Shown: positions 24,217 through 30,844 of the stretch, piece after piece
Position numbering within the stretch: the stretch's first letter is position 1
How the letters are laid out: each line of letters opens with the position of its first letter
Assembly: GCA_964568735.1 (NCBI GenBank)
Contig: CAZMRF010000063.1
Location: 1-30,844, forward strand
Length of the DNA: 30,844 bases
DNA from: CAZMRF01 sp964568735
Lineage (GTDB): Bacteria > Acidobacteriota > Polarisedimenticolia > JACPZX01
Reading direction: 5' to 3'
Position numbers and translations under genes: made by a program
The notes under the pieces: generated by a model
Told to the model about the DNA's origin: nothing
The model's input: the letters and a program-made list of their open reading frames with translations, nothing else
The model's database searches: none

Positions 24217-25964
24217 TGGCGCGCTCGAGCGGCGGGAGCGGGCTCCTCGACTTCTGGCCCGCGGCGGCGGGAGCGGCGCTCTTCCTGGCGCTCTCGTGGT
24301 CGGCCTCCACGACCAAGTCGGCGACCTTCGACGAAGGTGTCCATCTCCTCTCAGGGTTCAGGATCCTCACCGAGGACGACTACCGCTTCAACCACGAGCA
24401 TCCTCCCCTGATGAAGATGCTGGCCGCCGCGCCGCTCCTCATGACCGGAGCGGCCAGGCCCCTGGAGAACTGGACCTACTCCGGCGAGGGAGACCAGTGG
24501 CCGCTGGCCCACGAATGGCTCTACCACCGCAACGACGGGGATCGCCTCCTCCGCCTCGCGCGGCTGGCGATCGCCGCGAGCGGGGCGCTGCTGGCGGCAG
24601 TCCTCTTCTTCGCCGTGCGGCGCGCGGCAGGCAGCGGAAGGGGAGCGCGCGCGGGGGGACGCACCGCCGGGCGCGCGGCGCTGGGAGCCGGGGCCGCCGC
24701 CGTGCTCCTGTGCGCCGTGGAGCCCAACCTGCTCGCCCACGCCTCCCTCGTGACGACCGACATGGGGATGGCGCTCTTCTTCTTCTGCGGGGCCGCGGCC
24801 TGGTGGCGCTTCCTCGAGAGCGGCCGGCTCTCCTGGCTGCTCGCCTCGGGAGGAGTCTGGGGGCTGGAGATGGCCGCGAAGTTCACGGGAGTCATCCTCG
24901 GCCCGGTCTTCCTGGCTATGGGAGCGGCCTGGATCCTCTGGCCGGATCCCGCGGCCCGCGATCGAAGGCGAGGCAGAGAGCTGCTCACGCTCGCACGGAG
25001 CCTGGCGGTGATCACTCTCGTGGCGCTCGCGGTCCTGGCGGCCTCCTACGGCTTCGAGGGGATCTTCACGCCGCTCCGCTCCCTGCATCTCGAGAGCGCC
25101 ACCTTCGTCACCCTGGCGGCCGGACCCCTGGGAGGCCTGCCGCTGCCCGTCCCCTCACCCTTCGTGTGGGGCTTCGATCACGCCGCCGCAGGCGGGGAGA
25201 CCTGGCCCTCCTACCTGATGAGTGAGTACTCCCAGACCGGATGGCGCCACTACCACCTCGTCGCGCTCGCGGTGAAGAGCTCCATTCCCCTCCTCCTGCT
25301 CGCCGCGGCCGGACTGCTGCTGGGAGGGAGAGCCGGAGCCTCGGCGAGGAGCCGCTGGCTCTTCCTCTTGCTCCCGCCGGCCCTCCTCCTCGGGGCCTTC
25401 ACGCTCCTGCCGGGCGTGAAGAACATCGGCCTGCGGTACGTGCTCGGCGTCATGCCTTTCCTGTGCGCTCTCGGCGGGCTCGGTGCGGCGGCGCTCTGGG
25501 GCCTCGCGCCCAGGGCCGGGAAGGCGGCAGCGGTGATCCTGCTCGCGGCGGCCGGACTCTCCGAGGCCTTCACCTGGCCCGATCATCTGGCCTACTTCAA
25601 TGCCATCGCCGGGGGCCCGGAGGGGGGGCGGCGCTGGCTCGCCGACTCGAACCTCGACTGGGGACAGGACCTCAAGGGGCTCGGGAAGTGGATGAAGCGC
25701 AACGGTGTCGCGTCGATCTATCTGGATTACTTCGGAAGGGGCTGTCCCGCGTACGAAGGGATACAGACCGAGAAGGACTTCGAGGGCGGTCCCATCGCCG
25801 TGAGCGTGACGAACCTGGTAGGCGTCTACCGCGCGGGCGATCGGGATCGGTACCAGTTCCTCTCGGGGCAGGAGCCGGTGGCCTCGATCGGCCACTCGAT
25901 CCTCGTCTGGAACGTGCCGAGGCCTCCGGGGTGGAAACCGAAGCCCGGGACGCCCTCGAGATGA
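24216..25964 (+). CDS. GT-C-type membrane glycosyltransferase (PMT/GT39-like)
   Basis: Start ATG 24216 (MARSSGGSGLLDFW) overlaps the AlaX stop by one base; the frame stays open far upstream but only as a shadow of AlaX. The 582-residue product has about eleven or twelve membrane segments. The first extracytoplasmic loop holds FDEGVHLLSGFRI and NHEHPPLMKMLAAAPLL, where the early acidic residue (DE) is the expected catalytic site of GT-C enzymes such as dolichyl-phosphate-mannose-type transferases and ArnT. A C-terminal soluble part has LADSNLDWGQDLKGLGKWM and IYLDYFGRGCPAYEGI, a pattern I know from this family. It probably transfers a sugar from a polyprenyl-phosphate donor outside the membrane. 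Acceptor unknown. Confidence 0.85.
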   Translation: MARSSGGSGLLDFWPAAAGAALFLALSWSASTTKSATFDEGVHLLSGFRILTEDDYRFNHEHPPLMKMLAAAPLLMTGAARPLENWTYSGEGDQWPLAHEWLYHRNDGDRLLRLARLAIAASGALLAAVLFFAVRRAAGSGRGARAGGRTAGRAALGAGAAAVLLCAVEPNLLAHASLVTTDMGMALFFFCGAAAWWRFLESGRLSWLLASGGVWGLEMAAKFTGVILGPVFLAMGAAWILWPDPAARDRRRGRELLTLARSLAVITLVALAVLAASYGFEGIFTPLRSLHLESATFVTLAAGPLGGLPLPVPSPFVWGFDHAAAGGETWPSYLMSEYSQTGWRHYHLVALAVKSSIPLLLLAAAGLLLGGRAGASARSRWLFLLLPPALLLGAFTLLPGVKNIGLRYVLGVMPFLCALGGLGAAALWGLAPRAGKAAAVILLAAAGLSEAFTWPDHLAYFNAIAGGPEGGRRWLADSNLDWGQDLKGLGKWMKRNGVASIYLDYFGRGCPAYEGIQTEKDFEGGPIAVSVTNLVGVYRAGDRDRYQFLSGQEPVASIGHSILVWNVPRPPGWKPKPGTPSR

Positions 25965-26001
25965 GGCGGGGCCGGCGGACTCACGCGGGGGGCTTCTAGC
26001 C

Positions 26002-27951
26002 ATGGGCAGAGCGAGCCGCAAGCACCAGGCGGCCCGCCTCGCCACGGAGGCCGAAGCCGCGCCGGCGGAAGGCCTTGCGCGCGAGACGCGCGAGAGGCCC
26101 GGATGGATCACCGCGGGGCTCGTCGTCGTGCTCGCGGCGGCCGCTCTCTTCCGGGTGGCCTACTTCTTCCAGTACAGGGCGGAGTCGGTCTTCTTCCGGG
26201 AGCCGATCCTGGATGCGTTGATCTACGACGAGTGGGCGCAGCGGATCGCCGCCGGCGAGCTGAGGCCCGCCGAGCCCTTCTATTTCGCGCCCGGCTATCC
26301 CTACGCGCTGGCCCTCGCGTACAGATTTGCTTCCCGTGAGCCGGCCGCGGTCTACTTCCTCCAGTTCGGCCTGGGGCTCCTCAGCATCTTCCTGATCCAC
26401 AGGCTCGCCTGGACGTCCTTCGGCCGCAGGGCCGCCCTGATGGCTTCCGCTCTGGCCGCGCTCTACGCCTCGTTCCCCTTCCTCGAGGCGAAGATCATGT
26501 CGGCCTCCCTCTCGCTCGCGACGCTCCTCGCGGCTCTCGTGGCTCTCGCGGAGGCGGCCCGCGGACGATCGTGGCTGTGGGCGGGGGCGGGCCTGCTGCT
26601 GGGCGTGACCTCCCTCGTGCGCCCCGAGACGCTTCTGTCCGCGCCCTTCATCCTGGCCTGGATGGCATTCGGCACGGCCTCTCTCAGGGGCAAAGCCGCC
26701 GGCTGGGGCCGGTGGAAGCCTCTCATCTCCGCCGGTGTGCTCCTCCTCGCGGGATGGGCAGCGGCCATCGCTCCCGCTGCGGCTCACAACGCCTCGCGCG
26801 GAGGAGGCCTCACGCTCATCTCGTCCCAGGGCGGGATCACCTTCTACCAGTCGAACAACCCGCGGGCCCGCGGCCTCTACGTCTCCCTCACCGGCGAAGG
26901 GTTCAGCGGTGCACCCGCGACCCAGGCGGAGGAGGAGAAGCAGATCGCCGAGAAGGAATCGGGCCGCCCGATGACCCGCTCCGAGGTCTCGGCCTGGTGG
27001 TTCGGCAGGGGACTCTCCTTCATCGCGGATCAGCCGGGGCGCTTCGTCTGGCTCCTGGGGATGAAGGCCCTGAGATTCGTGGGCTCCTACGAGTATTCCA
27101 CCGAGTACATCCTCTACGTGGAGCGCGAGCGGGTCTGGCTCCTGCGCGCGGCCTTCGTGCCCTTCGCGCTCCTCGTCGCCCTCGCCACCCCCACGCTCTT
27201 CTCGGTGCTCCGCCCGGCGCGGCGCGAGGGCGGGCGCCCTGCGCCGCCGCGGATGGAGAGCACGGGCTGGCTGATGCTCGCGATGCTCGCCGCGAACCTG
27301 GCCGTCTGCCTGGCCTTCTACGTCTCGTCGCGCTACCGGCTCCCGTCCGCGCCTCCGCTCATGATCTTCGCGGGGGCGACGCTCGCGGCAGGCGCGGAGG
27401 CTCTTCGCCGGGGAAGGCGGGCGGATCTCGTGGCGCGCGCCGCCGTGGTGACCCTCATCTTCGCCGTCGCGCACTTCGACAAGGATGCCAGCGCCGCCTA
27501 CCAGGAGGCGAACGTCCACTTCAACACGGCCAACATCCAATCCCGGAAGGGGGAATACACAATGGCGCTCGAGGAGTACCAGCGTGCGGTCGAGCTCGAC
27601 GACTCGAGGTACAACCTCTGGCTCAACCTCGGCAACACGCTGCGCGTGCTGGAGCGCCCCGCCGAGGCCGCCGAGGCCTACGCGATGTCAGCGAAGCGGC
27701 GCCGCAAGTTCGCGACCGCGCACCTGCGCGAGTGCCAGATGCGCGAGAAGATCGGGCAATGGGAGCTGGCGCGGGCGGCCTGCCTGCGGGCTGAGGAGCT
27801 CAAGCCGGGCAGCTTCGACGTCCAGCTCGCGCTGGGGCGCGTCGCCCTGGCCACGGGGAACCGCGAGGAGGCCGCCTCCCGCTTCGACCGTGCGCTGTCG
27901 ATTCGCCCCGGAGACGAAGCCGCCATGCGGGAGCGGGAGAAGCTTCGCTGA
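26002..27951 (+). CDS. GT-C-like membrane protein with C-terminal TPR repeats
   Basis: A 649-residue protein starting 37 bases after the preceding glycosyltransferase gene. A basic cytosolic N-terminus (MGRASRKHQAARLATEAEAA) precedes about ten membrane segments. The first outside loop carries DALIYDEWAQRIAAGE and PFYFAPGYPYALALAY, matching the acidic loop motif of PMT_2/GT-C glycosyltransferases. A large loop contains SQGGITFYQSNNPRARGLY. The last 160 residues are soluble tetratricopeptide repeats: ANIQSRKGEYTMALEEYQRA, LGNTLRVLERPAEAAEAYAM and LGRVALATGNREEAASRFDR. TPRs after GT-C segments often bring protein partners or acceptors to the enzyme. Donor and acceptor are unknown; the pairing with the previous gene suggests a common surface glycan or glycoprotein. 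Confidence 0.82.
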   Translation: MGRASRKHQAARLATEAEAAPAEGLARETRERPGWITAGLVVVLAAAALFRVAYFFQYRAESVFFREPILDALIYDEWAQRIAAGELRPAEPFYFAPGYPYALALAYRFASREPAAVYFLQFGLGLLSIFLIHRLAWTSFGRRAALMASALAALYASFPFLEAKIMSASLSLATLLAALVALAEAARGRSWLWAGAGLLLGVTSLVRPETLLSAPFILAWMAFGTASLRGKAAGWGRWKPLISAGVLLLAGWAAAIAPAAAHNASRGGGLTLISSQGGITFYQSNNPRARGLYVSLTGEGFSGAPATQAEEEKQIAEKESGRPMTRSEVSAWWFGRGLSFIADQPGRFVWLLGMKALRFVGSYEYSTEYILYVERERVWLLRAAFVPFALLVALATPTLFSVLRPARREGGRPAPPRMESTGWLMLAMLAANLAVCLAFYVSSRYRLPSAPPLMIFAGATLAAGAEALRRGRRADLVARAAVVTLIFAVAHFDKDASAAYQEANVHFNTANIQSRKGEYTMALEEYQRAVELDDSRYNLWLNLGNTLRVLERPAEAAEAYAMSAKRRRKFATAHLRECQMREKIGQWELARAACLRAEELKPGSFDVQLALGRVALATGNREEAASRFDRALSIRPGDEAAMREREKLR

Positions 27952-27975
27952 TCGTGGCGGATATGGGGAACGCGG

Positions 27976-28020
27976 CCAGCGACGAGGGAGCGGCCGGGTG
28001 CGGCAGCCCTTCGTCGCTGG
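27976..28020. terminator. Bidirectional terminator-like hairpin between convergent genes
   Basis: CCAGCGACGA (27976-27985) pairs perfectly with TCGTCGCTGG (28011-28020), and the inner GGG/CCC can extend the stem. It lies midway in the 93-base gap between the convergent TPR glycosyltransferase and the secreted protein gene, the place where a shared terminator is expected. No T-run is present. Confidence 0.6.
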
Positions 28021-28044
28021 GTGAATGCGGAGTGTGCGGGACGA

Positions 28045-29070
28045 TCAGGGTGTGGGAAGGTTATTGCACCGGCTGTCGAAATTGCATTTGACGAGCTGGA
28101 CGACCTCTCCGGTGTTTTCCACCTCGAGAATGGTGCCGACGCCGCGGGCGTAGTACTTACGTGCGAACAGTCCGGGCTCCAGCAGCGAGTAGTTCTTGGT
28201 GACGACACAGTTTCCGGCGCAGAAACGCTGCACCAGCTCTCTGGGAACATTCTCGTCGAGCACCGGGTCATGACCGTAGGAGTACGTCGTGGACAGGATC
28301 TCAGTCACGTCCTCGGCATTGCCGAGGGAGAACTCCTCGAGGTAGACATCGCCCACCTTCGGCGACGCCAGGGCGATGATGCCCGGCTTATCCCCGTCGC
28401 GGCCTGCCTTGAAGGAGCCATCGATGCTGTCGAGCTCTGATCGCAGCGGGTTGTCGCCCTTGAAGGTCTCGAAGTCCTTCACCTCCTCGCCGAAGTACCA
28501 GACGCTGCCATCCTTGCCCGGAACATACCAGTCATCCGTGGCTTCATGAATCAGGCCATCCTCGAAGACCAGGTCCCGGAACACGATGCAGTTTACGCCC
28601 GCGATCAGTTTCGTCTCGTTCACGATGTCCACCGTGTCCACCTGTGTGGCGCTGCGGTATTCCCAGTGCTTTCCGACCCCCAGTGGAAAATAAGGATTGG
28701 GATTCGACGGACGCTTCGGGTTGTCGAAGCGGGCCGGTCTGAAATCGGGATCGTAGCGACCTTCACCAAGCACCTCGCAGGCGGCAAGCCGGGTCTCATG
28801 TTGTCCGACGCAGAGCTGATCAGCCTCCGCCTGGGAGTCCTCGAGATCATCGAGGCAGCTGTTGTGAGCCTTCTGGTCGGTGATGTTGATGCAGATGGCG
28901 TCCCCGACGGCGCCATCGTCCATGACGCTTGCCTTGCACGCATCGAGCAGCGTGTCCGCTGTCAGCGTGCAATACGCGTCGGCGTGGGCGCCGCTCCATC
29001 CCATGAGCGTGCCGTACATGACGAACGCAGAGCGGAGCACCAGTCGTGCGAGAATTCGTCCTCTTGCCAT
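28045..29070 (-). CDS. Secreted protein of unknown function (341 aa)
   Basis: Start ATG 29070 is chosen because of the strong AGGAGG site just upstream and the signal peptide that follows (LARLVLRSAFVMYGTLMGWSGAHA, cleavage near residue 31); the open frame further upstream lacks these. The N-terminal third is Cys-rich (YCTLTADTLLDAC, CINITDQKAHNSC). The rest shows NPYFPLGVGKHWEY, DDWYVPGKDGSVWYFGEEV, LASPKVGDVYLEEF and ARKYYARGVGTILEV. I know this PYFPL-x-x-G-x-x-W-x-Y plus WYFGE pattern from widespread uncharacterised exported proteins, but no function is established. It is transcribed alone toward the terminator at 27976-28020. Base composition is a little less GC-rich than in the glycosyltransferase genes. 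Confidence 0.8.
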   Translation of the reverse strand: MARGRILARLVLRSAFVMYGTLMGWSGAHADAYCTLTADTLLDACKASVMDDGAVGDAICINITDQKAHNSCLDDLEDSQAEADQLCVGQHETRLAACEVLGEGRYDPDFRPARFDNPKRPSNPNPYFPLGVGKHWEYRSATQVDTVDIVNETKLIAGVNCIVFRDLVFEDGLIHEATDDWYVPGKDGSVWYFGEEVKDFETFKGDNPLRSELDSIDGSFKAGRDGDKPGIIALASPKVGDVYLEEFSLGNAEDVTEILSTTYSYGHDPVLDENVPRELVQRFCAGNCVVTKNYSLLEPGLFARKYYARGVGTILEVENTGEVVQLVKCNFDSRCNNLPTP

Positions 29071-29298
29071 TGTTCCTCCTTCCAGTTGTCCGACGCGATT
29101 GGGCAATCTTTGCTGGTAGGAGGAGCGATCCCTCTCAGATCCTTCGGTGCACAGGCACTTTCTTGCGGGACGCAGTCCCCCCGGAGCCCACCGCCGCACG
29201 CCGGTCGGAGAATGCAGTGAAGAGCCCATGGACGCTTGAACCTCGCGGAGATGGTTGTTCAGGCCGGGGCGAGGCCGTCCGCCAATCTCCACAATGCA

Positions 29299-29480
29299 AG
29301 GGGGGCCCGTCCCCGGGTGCCGGGTTCAGCTCTCGCGATCGGCGAGGCGCTCCATTTCGGAGACAACCCGATCCAGCTCGCCCCCAGGGGGGACCCGTCC
29401 TCGGGTACCTGGGGATTCAGCTCTCGCGATCTGCCAAGCGCTCCATTTCGGAGACAACCCGATCCAGCTCGTCCGCCAGG
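29299..29480. repeat. Imperfect tandem duplication of the 3' end of the HD hydrolase gene
   Basis: Two adjacent copies of about 90 bases. A 32-base core starting GCTCCATTTCGGAGACAACC is identical at 29349-29380 and 29440-29471, a period of 91. The shared stretch TTCAGCTCTCGCGATC and the preceding G-rich sequence (AGGGGGG at 29299 and 29386) also recur, with a few indels. The right copy contains the last codons and the stop of the gene at 29417; the left copy lies beyond the stop and would encode the same tail, ELDRVVSEMERLADRES. It accounts for about half of the 346 bases between this gene and 29070. I see no gene in the remainder. Confidence 0.85.
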
Positions 29481-30007
29481 CGGCCGGGAGCGGCCTCCTG
29501 GAAGAGGGAGCGCAGCGTGCGGTAGTACCAGAGCGTGCCTTCGCGCCCGCCGCCGAAGCTCTGCCAGATCGTGTCGCCATCCTCCCTGAGATCCGAGACG
29601 ATGGATCGGGAGTTGTGGAGCTTGTCCGCCACGGCGACGCGGAGCACCTCCGAGGGAGCGCCTCGGAGCTTATCGATGAGACCCTGCTTCCTCTCACGCC
29701 AGGGGGGCTTCGGGGTTTCCCAGGAGTCCGTGCAGCCGTCCACGATGGAGGTGACCCTCTCACCGAAGAGGCGGAGGATGTCGTCGCGCCGCTCGAGGCC
29801 GCCCTGGTCCTCGACGGCATCGTGCAGGAGCGCGGCGATGGCCTCCTCTTCGGAGCCCCCGTCCTCGATGACGAGAGCGGCCACGCTCAGGAGATGGGAG
29901 ACGTAGGGAACGCGGCGCCCTTTCCGCTGCTGGCGGGCGTGCACTCTCGCGGCGTACTGGAGAGCCTCCTCGAACTTCGGGCCGAATGTGTGATCGCCGT
30001 CGGACAT
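29417..30007 (-). CDS. HD-domain hydrolase, MESH1/SpoT-hydrolase-like
   Basis: A 196-residue soluble protein. The metal-binding HD set typical of the RelA/SpoT hydrolase and MESH1 families is visible: His38 (VPYVSHLLSVAALV), His62-Asp63 (ALLHDAVEDQ) and Asp128 (VADKLHNSRSI). The HDxVED form is the one found in (p)ppGpp hydrolases. No synthetase or regulatory domain is present, so if active it would be a stand-alone small alarmone hydrolase (or an NADPH phosphatase as reported for MESH1). The C-terminal third (about 140-196) is less typical. A TACAAT box (30040-30045) lies about 33 bases upstream. Its 3' end has been duplicated downstream. Confidence 0.85.
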   Translation of the reverse strand: MSDGDHTFGPKFEEALQYAARVHARQQRKGRRVPYVSHLLSVAALVIEDGGSEEEAIAALLHDAVEDQGGLERRDDILRLFGERVTSIVDGCTDSWETPKPPWRERKQGLIDKLRGAPSEVLRVAVADKLHNSRSIVSDLREDGDTIWQSFGGGREGTLWYYRTLRSLFQEAAPGRLADELDRVVSEMERLADRES

Positions 30008-30039
30008 CTCTGCGGTGAGCCTCGTTACGAACCGCTCCC

Positions 30040-30045
30040 ATTGTA
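30040..30045 (-). promoter_or_regulatory. Possible -10 box of the HD hydrolase gene
   Basis: TACAAT on the minus strand (5 of 6 matches) would place the RNA start near 30033, 26 bases before ATG 30007. No acceptable -35 box is found 16-18 bases upstream, so an activator would be needed. Motif copy B (30074-30092) ends about 30 bases upstream of it. Confidence 0.3.
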
Positions 30046-30073
30046 GACCAGGAAGCGCGATCCCGATTCCCGG

Positions 30074-30181
30074 TCGCGCGCGGTGCTCACCCTCCGCTCC
30101 CGGCTATGGCCGTAGGCGATCGAGTCCAAACCTGCGCCGGGGCACGGCCTCCGGACATACGCTACGGGTGAGCACCGCGCG
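30074..30181. repeat. Dispersed motif copies B and C forming an inverted pair
   Basis: Copy B lies on the minus strand at 30074-30092 and copy C on the plus strand at 30165-30181; the 17-base motif GGGTGAGCACCGCGCGC is identical in both and in copy A at 10812. The two face each other across about 72 bases in the 181-base gap between the HD hydrolase start and the TPR gene stop. In RNA they could form a 17-base stem with a long loop, perhaps acting as a terminator of the TPR gene. As DNA they could be operators. Confidence 0.5.
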
Positions 30182-30188
30182 CTCAACT

Positions 30189-30844
30189 TCAGGGACCGAT
30201 GAGCCCCTCGCTCCGGTCGGCTTCGGCCAGGAGGCTCCGGATGCGATCGGCGGCGGGATGGGACGGGTTCAGGCTCAGAGCCTCCCGGAAATGAAAGCGC
30301 ATCCGGGCCGTGTCTCCGAGATCGCGGTAGGCCAGCCCCAGGCCGTAGCTGGCGTCGGCGCGGTCGAGAGGGCCGAGAGCGGGATGGGCGTCGAGCGCCG
30401 CCTCGACGATCCGGATGGCATCGAGCGGCCGTCCCGTACGATGGAGGATCTGCGCGTAGACCAGGGCCGGGCGGATCGCCGCCGGGTCCGCCCGCCGCGC
30501 GCGCTCGACGGGCTGAAGCGCCTCGGTGAGGCGGCCCCGAGCGATGAGGGCCTCGGCGTGGGCCGTCAGCACGTCCCGCCCGACGATCGAGTCGGGCGCG
30601 GCGGCCGCAGCGCGGGCCGACCAGCGCAAGGCCTCCTCGTCGTCCCCCAGGGCACGCTCGATCCGCGAGCGTGTCCACAGGCTCTCCATGAGGATTCCGT
30701 AGTAGGAGTCTCCGAGCGCCGGCCTCCCCTTCGCGCCAGGAAACGCGACGGCGCCCTCTTCCGTGCGCGCCCCTCCCGCCTCCACGTAGATCGACTCGAG
30801 CAGCTCGATCCCCTTCTCGGATGTCCGCCGGGCCTCCTCCATCC
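30189..30844 (-). CDS. TPR-repeat protein, C-terminal part (5'-partial)
   Basis: About 217 codons are visible. The ATG at 30840-30842 is at the window edge and may be internal, so the true start is probably outside. At least three tetratricopeptide-like helix pairs are seen: EALIARGRLTEALQPVERA, YAQILHRTGRPLDAIRIVEA and GLAYRDLGDTARMRFHFREA. The upstream part has SYYGILMESLWTRSRIERAL. The sequence is soluble and Arg/Ala-rich. Such C-terminal TPR blocks are found in scaffold proteins and at the end of membrane glycosyltransferases like the one at 26002. What the whole protein does cannot be read from this fragment. Confidence 0.75.
   Translation of the reverse strand, partial: MEEARRTSEKGIELLESIYVEAGGARTEEGAVAFPGAKGRPALGDSYYGILMESLWTRSRIERALGDDEEALRWSARAAAAAPDSIVGRDVLTAHAEALIARGRLTEALQPVERARRADPAAIRPALVYAQILHRTGRPLDAIRIVEAALDAHPALGPLDRADASYGLGLAYRDLGDTARMRFHFREALSLNPSHPAADRIRSLLAEADRSEGLIGP

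Overview
The window is a GC-rich (roughly two thirds G+C) bacterial chromosome segment with dense gene packing. No tRNA, rRNA, CRISPR array, insertion sequence or phage gene was recognised. Several traits fit an uncultured Acidobacteriota-type lineage: a subtilase with short Trp-containing C-terminal repeats, a SpoIVB-S55-domain protein paired with a secreted beta-propeller protein, and a citryl-CoA-type operon. This placement rests on family recall, not on a marker gene, and confidence in it is low.

Layout. (1) 1-6252, + strand: the 3' two thirds of a giant NdvB-type cyclic beta-1,2-glucan synthase, cut by the left window edge. (2) 6284-10653, - strand: a tight four-gene operon, transcribed right to left: ATP-grasp acyl-CoA synthetase beta subunit with a C-terminal two-[4Fe-4S] ferredoxin domain, alpha subunit, short citrate-synthase-like/citryl-CoA-lyase-like protein, and NADP-type isocitrate dehydrogenase. 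Together they look like a split ATP-citrate lyase plus ICDH, able to connect citrate, oxaloacetate/acetyl-CoA and 2-oxoglutarate. (3) 10858-13489, - strand: a membrane HD-GYP/GAF/GGDEF cyclic-di-GMP protein followed by a 56-residue Arg-rich protein absent from ordinary long-ORF lists. (4) 13646-15520, - strand: a secreted subtilisin-like protease ending in nine GVIWQG repeats. It is divergent, across a two-promoter intergenic region, from (5) 15824-20338, + strand: an unrecognised 165-residue protein, an S55-peptidase-domain protein and a secreted propeller/Ig-like protein. (6) 20387-22306, + strand: an NhaC-type antiporter with an added N-terminal extracytoplasmic domain. (7) 22307-22932: 626 bases without a convincing gene but with a run of strong stem-loops. 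(8) 22933-27951, + strand: an AlaX-type tRNA-Ala editing protein, then two GT-C-like membrane glycosyltransferases, the second carrying C-terminal TPRs. (9) 28045-30844, - strand: a secreted protein of unknown function, a MESH1/SpoT-like HD hydrolase whose 3' end has been tandemly duplicated, and the C-terminal part of a TPR protein cut by the right edge.

The most notable items are the ferredoxin-fused citryl-CoA-synthetase-like operon, the GVIWQG repeat tail, the structured intergenic region at 22.3-22.7 kb, the small DRR/ERR protein behind the c-di-GMP enzyme, and a GGGTGAGCACCGCGCGC motif found three times, each time between genes.
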